The notes: generated by a model from the letters alone, not told the origin. 64,000 bases of DNA from Periweissella ghanensis (GCF_918814755.1 NZ_CAKKNT010000002.1:62001-126000); one strand, 5' to 3'. Shown: positions 17,532-30,381, counted from the first letter of the stretch. Translations and numbers: made by a program.

Positions 17532-19430
17532 CTATAATCCCTCCATTACTTCCGTTAATGTATTTTTACTATCGATAATCCGATCTAAATTCATAATTGC
17601 GGTATCATTGACGGCAATTAAAAAGAGTAAATCGTATATCACGCCCAATGTTTGAACTTTTTGCTGGCTCAAAACCCGCGGAATACCAATGATGACGGCA
17701 TATTTAACCCGCATATTTCGGACCTGCACTGGATTATCTAAAATACATAAATGTAGTAAGATACCATCCGCCCGTGTTGATGCCACCACATGCGGTATCA
17801 CCAAGCCATTTTCTAAAATAAATTTGCTAACTGCTTCGTGGGCTAACAAATCCTTCGTAAATTCTTTACCGACAAACCCTTGCCGTATATCTTCTTTCGT
17901 CGCATCCGTCAAAATCTTTTCATATGTCGCTGCGGCTTTATTATGCACGCGCGTTACGTTCCAAATAATTTGCCCGTCTTCAATCGCATATTGGGTTACT
18001 GAGGCTTTTACCTTTAACTCAAAGCTGCGATCGCGGAAAATATCACCAACCATTACTGTTGGTACATCGAGTAAATTTAGCAGTGGATGATCAGTAAAGA
18101 CCATCAAAACTTCGCCTTTATGGGCTTGCAACTCTTGTTCGCTGCCAAAGCGAATAATTTCAACATTTGATTCAAAAATATTGTCCAATTGGCTTTGTAA
18201 ATATTGTTGGATACTCGTCCCCATACTACTCAAGAAGCCAACTTTTAAGCTACTATCCGTCGTCACATTCCCTTGTTTCAAGGTTAGTTCAAAGTAGACC
18301 GTTAGATAGTTAACCTCAACATCTTTAATCGTAATGTTCAAATAGTTTGAAAGCTTTTCAACAAATAAAATAGCTAGATCCGCTGCTAATTGGAACCGTT
18401 GAATCATTTTATCGGTCATATAATCCGATGGCGAAATATGAAAGACTGCGCGTTGGATCAAAAATACTAAGTGATACTTAATCTGTTGATAAAACACATC
18501 ATAATCAATTCGAGTTGCCACTAAATTTTGCATGTCCACTACAATTTGCTTAAATAGCACTTCATTGCGTTGAATTTGCGCATTGAGTTTAGTTTTATCT
18601 AGTAAATCATTTGAGTAAATATTGAAAGGAAACATAATAAATTCAGCTTCAACTTTACTAAAACTAATTCCATAAGCATGCTCAATAATTTTGATAAGCC
18701 CGGTAAGTTCAGGCGTTTCCTTAACTAGGTTATGATAATTTTCACTCACTCCGGTAATTTCAAGACCCCGTTGCTTTAAAAACGCCACAATTCGTAGCAC
18801 TTTGATAAAGACTTGAATCGTTTTGTCTTTTATATGTTGGCCCGCCAATTGATTTGCAATTTTTTGACTAAGATCCGCGGGAATCGGAAAATTAATTTGT
18901 GAATAATCATAAACATGGTTATAAATCAACATTACTAAGTCCGCATTAGATTTAACCTCTAACTTAATCCCCCGACTAGTAACCCCAGCTAAATCGATTT
19001 TGCAACGATCAAGCCAACTACGGACAACTTTTAAATCTTTAAGTAGCGTGTTGCGCCCAATTAGATATTCATCCGCTAATTCGTCGATAACTACATAATC
19101 GTTAGTGTTTAAAATTAAATTTAATAGAATTTCAGCCTGCCGCTTTTGTTGATCATTAATATCCAGATGTTGTTTCAACGATCCTGATTGGAGCGCCGAA
19201 AATTTTTGATAATCATGAATATGCAAGAAATAACCGGCTTGGCTAATTCGTACTTCTGCGATATTCCCTAGCGTTGTGCTAAACGCATGAATATACTTTT
19301 GCATAGTTCTAGTAGACACGCTTTCACTATTCGCCAAGTCTTCTAATTTTATTGGCCCGTTTGCTAATAAAATTTTTAGCAAACGATAGTCATCACTATT
19401 TAGATATACCGCATCCATACTTTTTTCCAT
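17532..19430 (-). CDS. gutR: PRD-containing sorbitol operon regulator, GutR/MtlR type
   Basis: A 632-residue regulator of the BglG/MtlR class. Order: N-terminal winged-helix region (DYRLLKILLANGPIKLEDLA), Mga-like helix-turn-helix (~90-140), PRD1 (IYNHVYDYSQINFPI), PRD2 (KYHLVFLIQRAVFHI), an EIIB-like segment (VGFLSSMGTSIQQYLQ) and a C-terminal EIIA-like domain with LVIPHVVAS holding a likely phospho-histidine. The EIIB-like loop has no cysteine, and the second histidine position in PRD2 is tyrosine (NYLTVYFEL), so phospho-control may be simplified. It probably acts as a transcription activator. GAGG lies eight bases before the ATG. Confidence 0.85.
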   Translation of the reverse strand: MEKSMDAVYLNSDDYRLLKILLANGPIKLEDLANSESVSTRTMQKYIHAFSTTLGNIAEVRISQAGYFLHIHDYQKFSALQSGSLKQHLDINDQQKRQAEILLNLILNTNDYVVIDELADEYLIGRNTLLKDLKVVRSWLDRCKIDLAGVTSRGIKLEVKSNADLVMLIYNHVYDYSQINFPIPADLSQKIANQLAGQHIKDKTIQVFIKVLRIVAFLKQRGLEITGVSENYHNLVKETPELTGLIKIIEHAYGISFSKVEAEFIMFPFNIYSNDLLDKTKLNAQIQRNEVLFKQIVVDMQNLVATRIDYDVFYQQIKYHLVFLIQRAVFHISPSDYMTDKMIQRFQLAADLAILFVEKLSNYLNITIKDVEVNYLTVYFELTLKQGNVTTDSSLKVGFLSSMGTSIQQYLQSQLDNIFESNVEIIRFGSEQELQAHKGEVLMVFTDHPLLNLLDVPTVMVGDIFRDRSFELKVKASVTQYAIEDGQIIWNVTRVHNKAAATYEKILTDATKEDIRQGFVGKEFTKDLLAHEAVSKFILENGLVIPHVVASTRADGILLHLCILDNPVQVRNMRVKYAVIIGIPRVLSQQKVQTLGVIYDLLFLIAVNDTAIMNLDRIIDSKNTLTEVMEGL

Positions 19431-19434
19431 TTAA

Positions 19435-20235
19435 TTAACCTCGTGTTTTACCCCCGGCAACATTGGTTGTCACCCCTGTAATGTAGCTTGCACGATTAGA
19501 AAGTAAGTAGGTTACAAAGTCGGCGACCTCACTCAACTTACCACTACGGCCCATCGGCGTTGTTGAAGTTGATGAGTAACCTTGTCGCAGTTGTTCAACC
19601 GTAATATCACGGGTGTAAGCTAGTGCTTCTTCATAGCTTAATGTCCGTAAGCCAGTTGCTTCCATGATACCTGGGGCAACCCCCACGACCCGGATGTTTA
19701 ACTTACCAAGTTCTTTAGCCCATGAACGCGTAAACCCATTAATAGCGGCTTTGGTAGCGGCATAAATACTTTGACCAACTGATCCTTCTAATCCTGATTC
19801 TGACGACATGTTGATAATGACTCCATGACCTTGTTTGGCCATGTAACGAACGGCGGCTTGGGATACCAAGAAGACACTGCGAACATTGACATCAAACAAC
19901 TGGGTAAATGTTGCATTATCCAGTTCAAATTTACTGTTAGGTTCGTTGGTATCAACTAACAACCGGGGCTTGTTAATCCCAGCATTATTGACAATCCCCC
20001 AAATTTCACCATTAATCGCAGCAGCTTTTTCAACCACGTTATTAACTGCTTGGGCATCAGTAACATTCGTTTGAACAAATGTTAAATGATCATGTTGCCG
20101 TGTCCCTTCCTTAAGGTCAGCGTTAACCACGTTAGCTCCATTAGCAAGGAGTTCGGCAACAATTGCATCCCCAATTCCTGATGAACCACCTGATACGATA
20201 ATTGTTTTATTTTCTAAGCTCAGCCATTCTGACAT
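19435..20235 (-). CDS. gutF: Sorbitol-6-phosphate 2-dehydrogenase
   Basis: A 266-residue short-chain dehydrogenase that oxidises sorbitol-6-phosphate to fructose-6-phosphate with NAD. The Rossmann motif is IIVSGGSSGIGDAIV, the NNAG motif is IVNNAGINKPR, and the catalytic triad is Ser in NMSSESG with Tyr-Lys in YAATKAAING. The segment MEATGLRTLSYEEALAYTR is typical of the sorbitol branch. First gene of the operon. A perfect cre site lies about 50 bases upstream, implying CcpA control. Confidence 0.92.
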   Translation of the reverse strand: MSEWLSLENKTIIVSGGSSGIGDAIVAELLANGANVVNADLKEGTRQHDHLTFVQTNVTDAQAVNNVVEKAAAINGEIWGIVNNAGINKPRLLVDTNEPNSKFELDNATFTQLFDVNVRSVFLVSQAAVRYMAKQGHGVIINMSSESGLEGSVGQSIYAATKAAINGFTRSWAKELGKLNIRVVGVAPGIMEATGLRTLSYEEALAYTRDITVEQLRQGYSSTSTTPMGRSGKLSEVADFVTYLLSNRASYITGVTTNVAGGKTRG

Positions 20236-20282
20236 TTTCTTGTCTTCCTTTCATGTTTGCATTACTTACTTTACGTTTATTA

Positions 20283-20296
20283 TGATAGCGCTTACA
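20283..20296. promoter_or_regulatory. cre (CcpA) site upstream of gutF
   Basis: TGATAGCGCTTACA fits the catabolite-responsive consensus TGWNANCGNTNWCA at every position. It lies 48 bases upstream of the gutF start and overlaps a possible minus-strand -10 (TATCAT). This suggests glucose repression of the sorbitol operon. Confidence 0.7.
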
Positions 20297-20563
20297 TAAA
20301 CAGGTATTAATTCCCTTATTTTCGTGACGGTAAGTAAAAAGGCATGACTAAGTTCAAGAAAATGATATATAGCAACGGTTTATGCGTTACTTTTAGTTAA
20401 ATTTTGCAAAAATAATTTACTTTTGCTTAATTGCATTTGATAAAAATACTAGTAGTGATAGTTTTAGATAATAGTTAACCTTAAAGTAATTTAACACGAT
20501 TATTTAATTACTACTAGTACTAATTAGCCAATTTTTACATTTCTTTGGTTATTATTTTGATCA
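20297..20563. other. Upstream region of the sorbitol operon with a 9-bp inverted repeat
   Basis: AT-rich and without genes. ACTAGTAGT (20448-20456) and ACTACTAGT (20510-20518) form an exact inverted repeat 53 bases apart, roughly 215-285 bases upstream of gutF. It could be an operator for the PRD regulator, but no published motif was matched. Confidence 0.35.
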
Positions 20564-20601
20564 CAAAAAAAATCGGCGCATTTAAAATGCACCGATTTTT
20601 A
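20564..20601. terminator. Terminator of gyrA
   Basis: AAAAATCGG-GCATTT/AAATGC-CCGATTTTT stem with T-rich ends, just past the gyrA stop on the minus strand. Confidence 0.88.
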
Positions 20602-20610
20602 ATTTAAAGC

Positions 20611-23211
20611 TTAATTTTCTTCGTTGGCTTCATTTTCACTAACTAATTCATCAGCAAAATTTTGCACTTTAGCGGTTTCTGCTTCCGTTGGGGTCGTTGC
20701 TTCACTAACAACTGCGGCATCAGTATCTAATTCCAATACTAATTCTTCAGCTGCCGGTGTTTCATCTTCCTTATCAACTTTGGCTAATGTCGCAACTTTC
20801 GCATCATCTTCTAGACGAATCAAACGAACTCCAAGGGTTGCCCGACCAGTTTCAGACACATTTTCAGCGCCGAAACGAATCATGACTCCACGGTCAGTAG
20901 TTAACATAATGTCTTCACTACCATCAACAATCGCCATGCCGGCTAATGGTCCGTTCTTTTCTGTGATATTAGCGGTTTTAATCCCTTTACCACCACGACC
21001 CTTAATTGGGTATTCCGTGATTGGGGTTTGCTTACCATAACCATTTTCAGTAATTACTAAGACTTTGTGATCAGGGAGTAAAATATCAGCCCCGATGACG
21101 TAATCACCTTCACGTAAACGAATACCACGGACCCCAGCGGCTGAACGACCCATTTGACGAACATCAATTTCAGCAAATGATACCGCGTAACCCGCGTGCG
21201 TAGCAATCATCATGTTAGCAGCGCCATCCGTGATGTTAACACTAATTAATTGGTCATCATCGTGTAAGCTGACGGCCCGTAAACCGCTCGTCCGAATGTT
21301 ACTAAAATCGGCCACCGCCGTCCGTTTAACAATCCCCTTTAACGTTGTAAAGAACAAGAAGTCTTTACTTGTTTTGGCATCGCCACGGACATTAATTACG
21401 GCTTGGATCTTTTCACCACCTTCAACACCCAATAAGTTAATTACTGGGATCCCCTTGGCGTTACGACCGTATTCAGGAATTTCATACCCCTTCAAACGGT
21501 AAACTTTCCCAAGGTTGGTGAAGAATAAGAGCGTGTCGTGGGTTGATGCCGAAATTAAGTGTTCGACGAAATCATCATCGTGCACCCCAGTTCCTTGCAC
21601 CCCACGGCCCCCACGGTGTTGTGACTTGAATTCTGAAGTTGCTAAACGCTTAGCGTAACCATTATGCGTTAACGTAATAATCACATCTTCTTCTTCAATC
21701 AAATCTTCATCTTCAATTGAGGTTACATCCCCCACTTGAAGTTCCGTGCGCCGGTCATCCCCGAATTTATCTTGGATTTCTAGCAATTCTTGGTAAATGA
21801 TTTCATTGATCCGTTCTGGTTTAGCCAAGATATCTTGTAAATCAGCAATCAATGCCATCAAGCCATTGTATTCATTTTCAATCTTATCGCGTTCCAAACC
21901 AGTCAAACGAACCAAACGCATATCTAAAATCGCTTGCGCTTGTTTGTCAGATAATTTGTAGTCGTCCATCAATTGCTTTTTAGCAACTTCGGCCGTTGCT
22001 GAAGAACGGATAATTTTAATAATCGCGTCAATATGGTCTAAGGCAATCCGTAAACCTTCTAAAATGTGGGCGCGTGCTTGGGCCTTCTTCAAGTCAAATT
22101 CCGTCCGACGACGAATAACTTCTTGTTGGTGTTCCAAGTAGGCGACTAACATTTCTTTTAGGCTAAGTACTTTAGGTTGCTTGTCTTTGATAGCCAACAT
22201 ATTAAAGCTAAAGGTCGTTTGTAATAACGTGTTTTTGTACAAGTTATTTAAAACAACACTCGCTGACGTGTCACGACGCACATCAACGACCATGCGGTAC
22301 CCGTCACGGTCAGATTCATCGTTAACCCCAGTAATTCCTTCAACCCGTTTATCACGCGCTAATTCGGCAATCCGTTCAACTAACTTCGCCTTGTTAACCA
22401 TGTATGGGAATTCGGTTACGATAATGCGTTCGCGCCCATTCTTTTCGACTTCAATATCGACTTTGGCCCGAACGGTTACTGTTCCTTTACCAGTTTCGTA
22501 AGCTTTACGAATCCCAGCTTTCCCCATCACAATTCCCCCAGTTGGGAAATCAGGACCAGGAATAGCTTCCATCAAGTCAGCCGTGGTTGCTTCTGGATTA
22601 TTCATCAAGATGTGCAATCCACCAATCACTTCATGCAAGTTGTGCGGTGGAATATTCGTAGCCATCCCCACGGCAATCCCTGACGCCCCGTTAACTAACA
22701 AGTTAGGGAAACGGGCTGGCAATACTAATGGTTCGCGTTCAGTACCATCATAGTTGGCCCCATAATCAACGGTGTTTTTGTTGATATCGCGGAGCATTTC
22801 CATCGCAATTTTTGACATTTTTGCTTCGGTATACCGCATGGCGGCCGGACTATCACCATCGATTGATCCAAAGTTACCGTGACCATCAACTAAAAGATAA
22901 CGGTAACTCCAGTCTTGGGCCATCCGCACCATTGATTCATAAATCGCGGAGTCACCATGGGGGTGATATTTCCCCATGACGTCCCCAACGATCCGGGCTG
23001 ATTTCTTGTATGGTTTATCAGGGGTCACCCCAAGTTCATTCATCCCATACAAAATCCGGCGGTGAACCGGCTTCATCCCATCACGAACATCTGGTAACGC
23101 CCGTGCGACGATAACTGACATCGCATAGCTTAAAAATGATTCGCGCATCGTGCTACCAAGGTTAACATCGATGATGCGTCCATCTTGTTTTGAAAAACTT
23201 TCTTCAGTCAA
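20611..23211 (-). CDS. gyrA: DNA gyrase subunit A
   Basis: An 866-residue gyrase A subunit, which cuts and rejoins DNA to introduce negative supercoils. It has the N-terminal [20 protein letters not shown], the catalytic tyrosine Tyr127 in [10 protein letters not shown], and the C-terminal beta-pinwheel repeats with the GyrA-box GGRGVQGTG. An acidic tail ends the protein ([11 protein letters not shown]). The start is TTG, with AAAGGA seven bases upstream and the conserved MTEE-like N-terminus right after. The gap to gyrB is 57 bases. Confidence 0.97.
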   Translation of the reverse strand: MTEESFSKQDGRIIDVNLGSTMRESFLSYAMSVIVARALPDVRDGMKPVHRRILYGMNELGVTPDKPYKKSARIVGDVMGKYHPHGDSAIYESMVRMAQDWSYRYLLVDGHGNFGSIDGDSPAAMRYTEAKMSKIAMEMLRDINKNTVDYGANYDGTEREPLVLPARFPNLLVNGASGIAVGMATNIPPHNLHEVIGGLHILMNNPEATTADLMEAIPGPDFPTGGIVMGKAGIRKAYETGKGTVTVRAKVDIEVEKNGRERIIVTEFPYMVNKAKLVERIAELARDKRVEGITGVNDESDRDGYRMVVDVRRDTSASVVLNNLYKNTLLQTTFSFNMLAIKDKQPKVLSLKEMLVAYLEHQQEVIRRRTEFDLKKAQARAHILEGLRIALDHIDAIIKIIRSSATAEVAKKQLMDDYKLSDKQAQAILDMRLVRLTGLERDKIENEYNGLMALIADLQDILAKPERINEIIYQELLEIQDKFGDDRRTELQVGDVTSIEDEDLIEEEDVIITLTHNGYAKRLATSEFKSQHRGGRGVQGTGVHDDDFVEHLISASTHDTLLFFTNLGKVYRLKGYEIPEYGRNAKGIPVINLLGVEGGEKIQAVINVRGDAKTSKDFLFFTTLKGIVKRTAVADFSNIRTSGLRAVSLHDDDQLISVNITDGAANMMIATHAGYAVSFAEIDVRQMGRSAAGVRGIRLREGDYVIGADILLPDHKVLVITENGYGKQTPITEYPIKGRGGKGIKTANITEKNGPLAGMAIVDGSEDIMLTTDRGVMIRFGAENVSETGRATLGVRLIRLEDDAKVATLAKVDKEDETPAAEELVLELDTDAAVVSEATTPTEAETAKVQNFADELVSENEANEEN

Positions 23212-23268
23212 AATATGTTCCTTTCCGTACTATGACAACGTTAATTATCACTACGTACCAAATCGTAT

Positions 23269-26377
<3,109 letters not shown>

Positions 26378-26385
26378 CGATACCT

Positions 26386-26604
26386 TTACTTAGCTCGAAT
26401 GACAAATTCGCCAAAGTCAGGAATTGAAACGGTGTCAGCGGGGTAAAGTTTTCGTCCGCGACGTTCATCGTGTTCACCATTAACAAGTACTTCAACTTCG
26501 TATAAAAACCATTTAGCTTGGCCACCAGAGCTAATCACGTTTTCAATCTTCAACATTTGTCCAAGGGTTATGTATTCTGTATCAATCAATACTTCTGTTG
26601 CCAT
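26386..26604 (-). CDS. yaaA: S4-domain protein YaaA
   Basis: A 72-residue S4-like RNA-binding protein found between dnaN and recF in most Firmicutes. [20 protein letters not shown] and the segment [20 protein letters not shown] fit the S4 fold. A role in ribosome assembly or RNA binding is presumed from the domain. A 455-base intergenic stretch separates it from dnaN upstream. Confidence 0.92.
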   Translation of the reverse strand: MATEVLIDTEYITLGQMLKIENVISSGGQAKWFLYEVEVLVNGEHDERRGRKLYPADTVSIPDFGEFVIRAK

Positions 26605-27059
26605 TTAAACCGTCCTATTTTCTCTTGCAGCCAAGTTTTAGTTTGGCCACCCCCCATGGGCACCAAATAACTCGACTCGACACTAATCTATACTTGATAA
26701 TTATACCGTTTTTTGATGATTAAAACAATTGAATTAGCGTTTTAAAACCGTTTAAAGAAAAAAGACCACTCTGAGATAGATTTATTACATTTCGTAAAAA
26801 TTAGCTCATTTTAGCTTAAAACGGCTTTTGTTCGATTTTACGGCAAATTAACCCCGTTTTAATGGTGGCCTACCGCACTACTTAATTAATTTATTTTTTT
26901 ACAGCGCCGTTATTGCACTATTTTTGTCCACATGTGGATAACTCAGCTACTTTGCGGTAGCTAACCAAAATACGACAAAATCCTCTATGAAGAATTTTCT
27001 TCATAGAGGATTTTTAGTGTATTTCTCGATATCGCCCAACTTATGGCGCGCTCTTATTT
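26605..27059. other. yaaA-dnaN intergenic region with a DnaA-box pair
   Basis: No gene is visible in this 455-base gap. A perfect minus-strand DnaA box (TGTGGATAA, 26933-26941) abuts a one-mismatch plus-strand box (TTGTCCACA, 26924-26932). The right end holds partial repeat copy C, whose tip forms the dnaN terminator. The promoter for yaaA-recF-gyrB should lie here, but I could not fix it. Confidence 0.6.
26965..27053 (-). repeat. Hairpin element, partial copy C
   Basis: It shares AAATACGACAAAATCC, the tip hairpin and GTATTTCTCGATATCGCCC with copies A and B, but the other arm is replaced by unrelated sequence and the end reads GGCGCGCTC. The tip (26977-27014) is a perfect stem, AAAATCCTCTATGAAGAA with its complement, and serves as the dnaN terminator. 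It abuts the dnaN stop. Confidence 0.72.
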
Positions 27060-28190
27060 TTAGAATGTCCGCACTGGCGTGATTAATTGAATAAAGCTTT
27101 CACCATTTTCAACTGGAATCAAAGTAAATGGACGTAAAGCCGTCGTAAAGCTAACTTCAATATCAATATTACCAAATGAACGCAAGGCATCCTTCATGTA
27201 ATCCGGGTTAAATGAGATTGCCAATTCGTTACCAGCTTGTGCTTTGACGTTTAAGGCTTCTTCAACTTGACCCACATCTGGTGAGTTACCAGTAATTTTG
27301 GCCCCACTTGGATTGATTTCTAATTTAACCACGTTGTTGCGTGATTCATGTGAAAGCAAGGAAGCCCGGTTAATTGCTGAAAGTAATTCCGTTGCGTTAA
27401 AAGTAACCGTAGTATCGCTTTCTTTTGGAATCAAACGTGTTGTATCAGGGTAATTACCTTCAAGTAAGCGTGAGTAGAACAATGTTTTACCCAAGATAAA
27501 TAATACTTGGTTTTCCGCAATCCGCATTTCAACCGTTTCAACGCTTTCAAGCATTTTAGCTAATTCGTTAAGTGATTTACCAGGAATAATCACATCGGCA
27601 GTTGCTGCCAAAGTATCTTCCAAGGCCACTTTCCGTTGCGCTAACCGGTGTGAATCAGTTGCCACTGCTAAAAATTCGTTATTGTTCAAGCTAAAGTGGA
27701 CCCCAGTTAAAATTGGGCGACTTTCTTGGTTAGAAACGGCAATCACGGTTTCAGAAATAATTTCACGTAAAGTTTCTGCGCTTAAAGTTACTGAATTAGT
27801 TGCTTCAATTTCAGGCAAGTTAGGATATGTGTTCGCATCCAAACCATTAATTGTAAATGATGCTGATCCAGAAGTGATTTTAGTTTGGAAGCCAGTTGTC
27901 ATTTCCAAAGTCATCGCTTGCGCTGGTAATTGTTTAACAATATCGATAAAGAAGCGGGCTGGTAAAACAATTGCCCCTGGTTGGTCAATGTTTAAGGCCG
28001 CAGCTTCATCAGCAATACTCAACGTTGTTTCAATTGAGATATCTGAATCGCTACCAGTTAAAGTGATGCCGTCTTGATCAACCACTAATTTTAAACCTGT
28101 TAAAACAGGAATAGTTGTCCGTGATGCAATGGCACGTGACACATCGTTAAGTTCCTTGATGAAGGCTGCACGATTGACGGTAAATTTCAT
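27060..28190 (-). CDS. dnaN: DNA polymerase III sliding clamp (beta subunit)
   Basis: A 376-residue beta clamp, the dimeric ring that tethers DNA polymerase III. It begins MKFTVNRAAFIKELNDVSRA, the canonical N-terminus, and ends FIQLITPVRTF. The three-domain fold is supported by PILTGVHFSL and ATDSHRLAQRKV in the middle. The ATG at 28190 follows GGAG by nine bases; an in-frame TTG 15 bases upstream overlaps that ribosome site and is rejected. It follows dnaA across a spacer that contains origin elements. Confidence 0.97.
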   Translation of the reverse strand: MKFTVNRAAFIKELNDVSRAIASRTTIPVLTGLKLVVDQDGITLTGSDSDISIETTLSIADEAAALNIDQPGAIVLPARFFIDIVKQLPAQAMTLEMTTGFQTKITSGSASFTINGLDANTYPNLPEIEATNSVTLSAETLREIISETVIAVSNQESRPILTGVHFSLNNNEFLAVATDSHRLAQRKVALEDTLAATADVIIPGKSLNELAKMLESVETVEMRIAENQVLFILGKTLFYSRLLEGNYPDTTRLIPKESDTTVTFNATELLSAINRASLLSHESRNNVVKLEINPSGAKITGNSPDVGQVEEALNVKAQAGNELAISFNPDYMKDALRSFGNIDIEVSFTTALRPFTLIPVENGESFIQLITPVRTF

Positions 28191-28224
28191 GAGTTCGAGC
28201 TCCAATCTGAGTGTTTAGTGATAT

Positions 28225-28365
28225 AGATATTATATATAAAAAAGTCCGTAGTAGTAATAGGTCCTGTGAATTCTGTGGAAAACTATTATCTGAACTGAGC
28301 TAGCAACGTTTTTACTTGTGAATTGCTTTGTGGAAAACTTGTGTAAACTACGCGACTTATCCACA
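28225..28365. promoter_or_regulatory. oriC unwinding region: DnaA boxes, GC patch, DnaA-trios, AT tract
   Basis: On the minus strand, moving away from dnaA: a perfect DnaA box (28365-28357), TTTTCCACA boxes at 28337-28329 and 28282-28274, and a weak box abutting the latter (28273-28265). Then come the GC patch GGACC, four DnaA-trios at 28260-28249 (TAG, TAA, TAG, TAG read on the plus strand) and an AT tract (TTTTTTATATATAATAT). This is the order of the Bacillus basal unwinding system, so strand opening probably starts at about 28.24 kb. Confidence 0.75.
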
Positions 28366-28375
28366 AGTGGAAAAC

Positions 28376-29728
28376 TTATTCGCCGCTGATTTGTTTTTTC
28401 AAACTAGTAATATTTTTTTGTAAAGTACTGTTCTTTTCAAGATTTATAGAAATTTTTTCAGTCGCATGCATGACCGTCGTGTGATCTTTACCGCCAAATT
28501 CACGCCCAATGTTTGGTAATGAGTTGTCGGTTAATTCACGCGATAAATACATCGCAATTTGCCGTGGAATGACAATTTCTTTGTTCCGTTTTTTACCTTT
28601 AAGGTCTGCAACAGAAACATTGAAGAATTTTGCCACGGTTTCTTGAATAAAACTGATGGTAACTTCGGATTTTTGGGCAATATCAAGTTCGGCCAAGATT
28701 TTAGCTGCATCATCAATGGTTGCTTTAACCCCGCTATCAAATTTTGAAATGACGGCGACACGTTTGAAAACTCCTTCAAGTTCCCGCACGTTACTGTCGA
28801 CTTGTTTAGCAATAAATTCAATGACATTCCGGTCGACTTCGATATTTTCTTTTTCAGACATTTCTAGCAAGATTGCAATCCGCGTTTCAAAATCTGGCTT
28901 GTTGATATCAACCGATAATCCCCATTGGAAGCGGGAAACTAACCGATCTTCTAAATCGGGGATGTCTTTTGGCAAGCGATCAGAAGTCATTACAATCCGA
29001 CCACTGTGCCCCAAAATATCGTTAAAGGTGTGGAAAAATTCTTGTTGCGTTGACTCTTTACCAGACAAGAATTGAACGTCATCGACTAATAATAAGTCGG
29101 CATTCCGATATTCTTCGCGCAGCTTTTCGGTTGTCCCATTACGGACTGCGCTGATGAAGTCATTGGTAAATTGTTCTGACGTTACATAAAGCACTTTTTG
29201 ATTGGGATCATTTAGAAGTGCGTTATTGCCGGTGGCTTGCATCAAGTGGGTCTTTCCTAAACCAACACCTCCGTATAGGAGTAACGGGTTATATTCCAAA
29301 GAACCTTCCGAAACTGCTAAGGCAGCTCCGTAGGCTAATTGGTTAGTGGCCCCAACCACGAACGTATCAAAAATATATTTTGGATCCAAGTTATTACCGT
29401 GTTTTAGGACGGCTTGGCGTTGTAAGTCGGGATTATCGTTCTTTTCAATTTCTTCAATTAAGTCAACAACTGGCTCCACGACGCGCACTTCAATATTTGC
29501 AAGTAACATTTGATTAGTTTCAAATGCAAAGGTGGTGAATTCCTTTGAATAGGTTTTTAACCACCGATCACGCGATAATTCATTTGGAACTTCAATCACA
29601 GCCGTATGTTTGCTGGCATCAAATTGTGCTAGACGAGCTGGCTGGATGAAATTGTCATATGATGGACGCTCCAGTTTGTTTCTGAAGCGGTCAGCAATTG
29701 CCGACCATAATGCGTTCCGTTCAACCAT
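28376..29728 (-). CDS. dnaA: Chromosomal replication initiator DnaA
   Basis: A ~450-residue initiator. The N-terminal domain is NALWSAIADRFRNKLERPSY. The AAA+ domain has YGGVGLGKTHLMQATGN, LLLVDDVQFLSGKESTQQEF and the sensor region MTSDRLPKDIPDLEDRLVSR. The C-terminal DNA-binding domain carries the signature GREFGGKDHTTVMHATEKI. The start is uncertain: the ATG at 29728 (MVERNALW) has AGAGGA about twelve bases upstream, while an in-frame ATG at 29755 lacks a ribosome site. DnaA boxes lie on both sides of the gene. Confidence 0.95.
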   Translation of the reverse strand: MVERNALWSAIADRFRNKLERPSYDNFIQPARLAQFDASKHTAVIEVPNELSRDRWLKTYSKEFTTFAFETNQMLLANIEVRVVEPVVDLIEEIEKNDNPDLQRQAVLKHGNNLDPKYIFDTFVVGATNQLAYGAALAVSEGSLEYNPLLLYGGVGLGKTHLMQATGNNALLNDPNQKVLYVTSEQFTNDFISAVRNGTTEKLREEYRNADLLLVDDVQFLSGKESTQQEFFHTFNDILGHSGRIVMTSDRLPKDIPDLEDRLVSRFQWGLSVDINKPDFETRIAILLEMSEKENIEVDRNVIEFIAKQVDSNVRELEGVFKRVAVISKFDSGVKATIDDAAKILAELDIAQKSEVTISFIQETVAKFFNVSVADLKGKKRNKEIVIPRQIAMYLSRELTDNSLPNIGREFGGKDHTTVMHATEKISINLEKNSTLQKNITSLKKQISGE

Positions 29729-29759
29729 ATTATTGTGGTTCCTCTTCTCAATCATAAAT

Positions 29760-30040
29760 TTAACTTAATCTAGAATAGCATAAATAAAAAAATTTTCCAG
29801 TGTTATCCACAGGTGTGGACAAAAAAAGAAAAAAATCCACACAACTGTGTGTTACTTTTCCACAAGGATGTGGATAAATCAGTGGAAAACTAGTTATTTT
29901 CCAGTTATCCACCGTTTTTTGTGGCTGAAGAAAGCAAGCTCGGCAATGCTTACAACAGTTATCCACTTTATCCACAGGGGCGTGTTAATAACTATGCACA
30001 CCCTGGGGATTTTGGGATAACTTGTGCAGAAATCTTGTAA
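29760..30040. promoter_or_regulatory. oriC region upstream of dnaA
   Basis: Exact DnaA boxes lie at 29803-29811, 29869-29877 (minus strand) and 29968-29976. Near matches include TGTGGACAA (29814-29822), TTATCCACC near 29905 and TTATCCACT at 29959-29967. Gene direction switches across this stretch, leftward dnaA against rightward rpmH. Together with the dnaA-dnaN spacer it makes a two-part origin. The dnaA promoter should lie here, with DnaA boxes positioned for self-repression. Confidence 0.85.
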
Positions 30041-30143
30041 AACTGGGCTGTTAAAAAAACGTAATTCACAGGGGTGTTGACAACAGTGCGTGGTATTGGG
30101 GATAATAAGGACCTGGTAAAAAAATATATTCCCGTTTTTTTAG

Positions 30144-30172
30144 TTCACAATTCACTACTTTTGTGCTATGAT
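30144..30172 (+). promoter_or_regulatory. rpmH promoter
   Basis: TTCACA (30144-30149), a 17-base spacer and TATGAT (30167-30172), about 70 bases before the rpmH start. A second candidate, TTGACA (30077-30082) with GATAAT (30101-30106) and an 18-base spacer, lies upstream. Confidence 0.7.
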
Positions 30173-30242
30173 ATTACGGAAATGCAAAGAGATGTCATAA
30201 TTTCGATGTAAATATATAGAAAAGAATGGAGGTGTCTTCTCA

Positions 30243-30377
30243 ATGAAACGCACATACCAACCAAAGAAACGTCACCGCGAACGTGTTCACGGCTTCCGTA
30301 AGCGCATGAGCACTTCAAACGGACGCAAAGTATTAGCACGTCGTCGCCAAAAAGGCCGCAAGGTGTTATCTGCATAA
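30243..30377 (+). CDS. rpmH: 50S ribosomal protein L34
   Basis: A 44-residue, highly basic protein: [35 protein letters not shown] and QKGRKVLSA. This is full length for L34. GGAGG precedes the ATG. It is the first rightward gene from the origin, with rnpA, yidC and later jag, mnmE and mnmG downstream. A hairpin with a T-run follows, which should lower readthrough into rnpA. Confidence 0.98.
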   Translation: MKRTYQPKKRHRERVHGFRKRMSTSNGRKVLARRRQKGRKVLSA

Positions 30378-30381
30378 GAAG

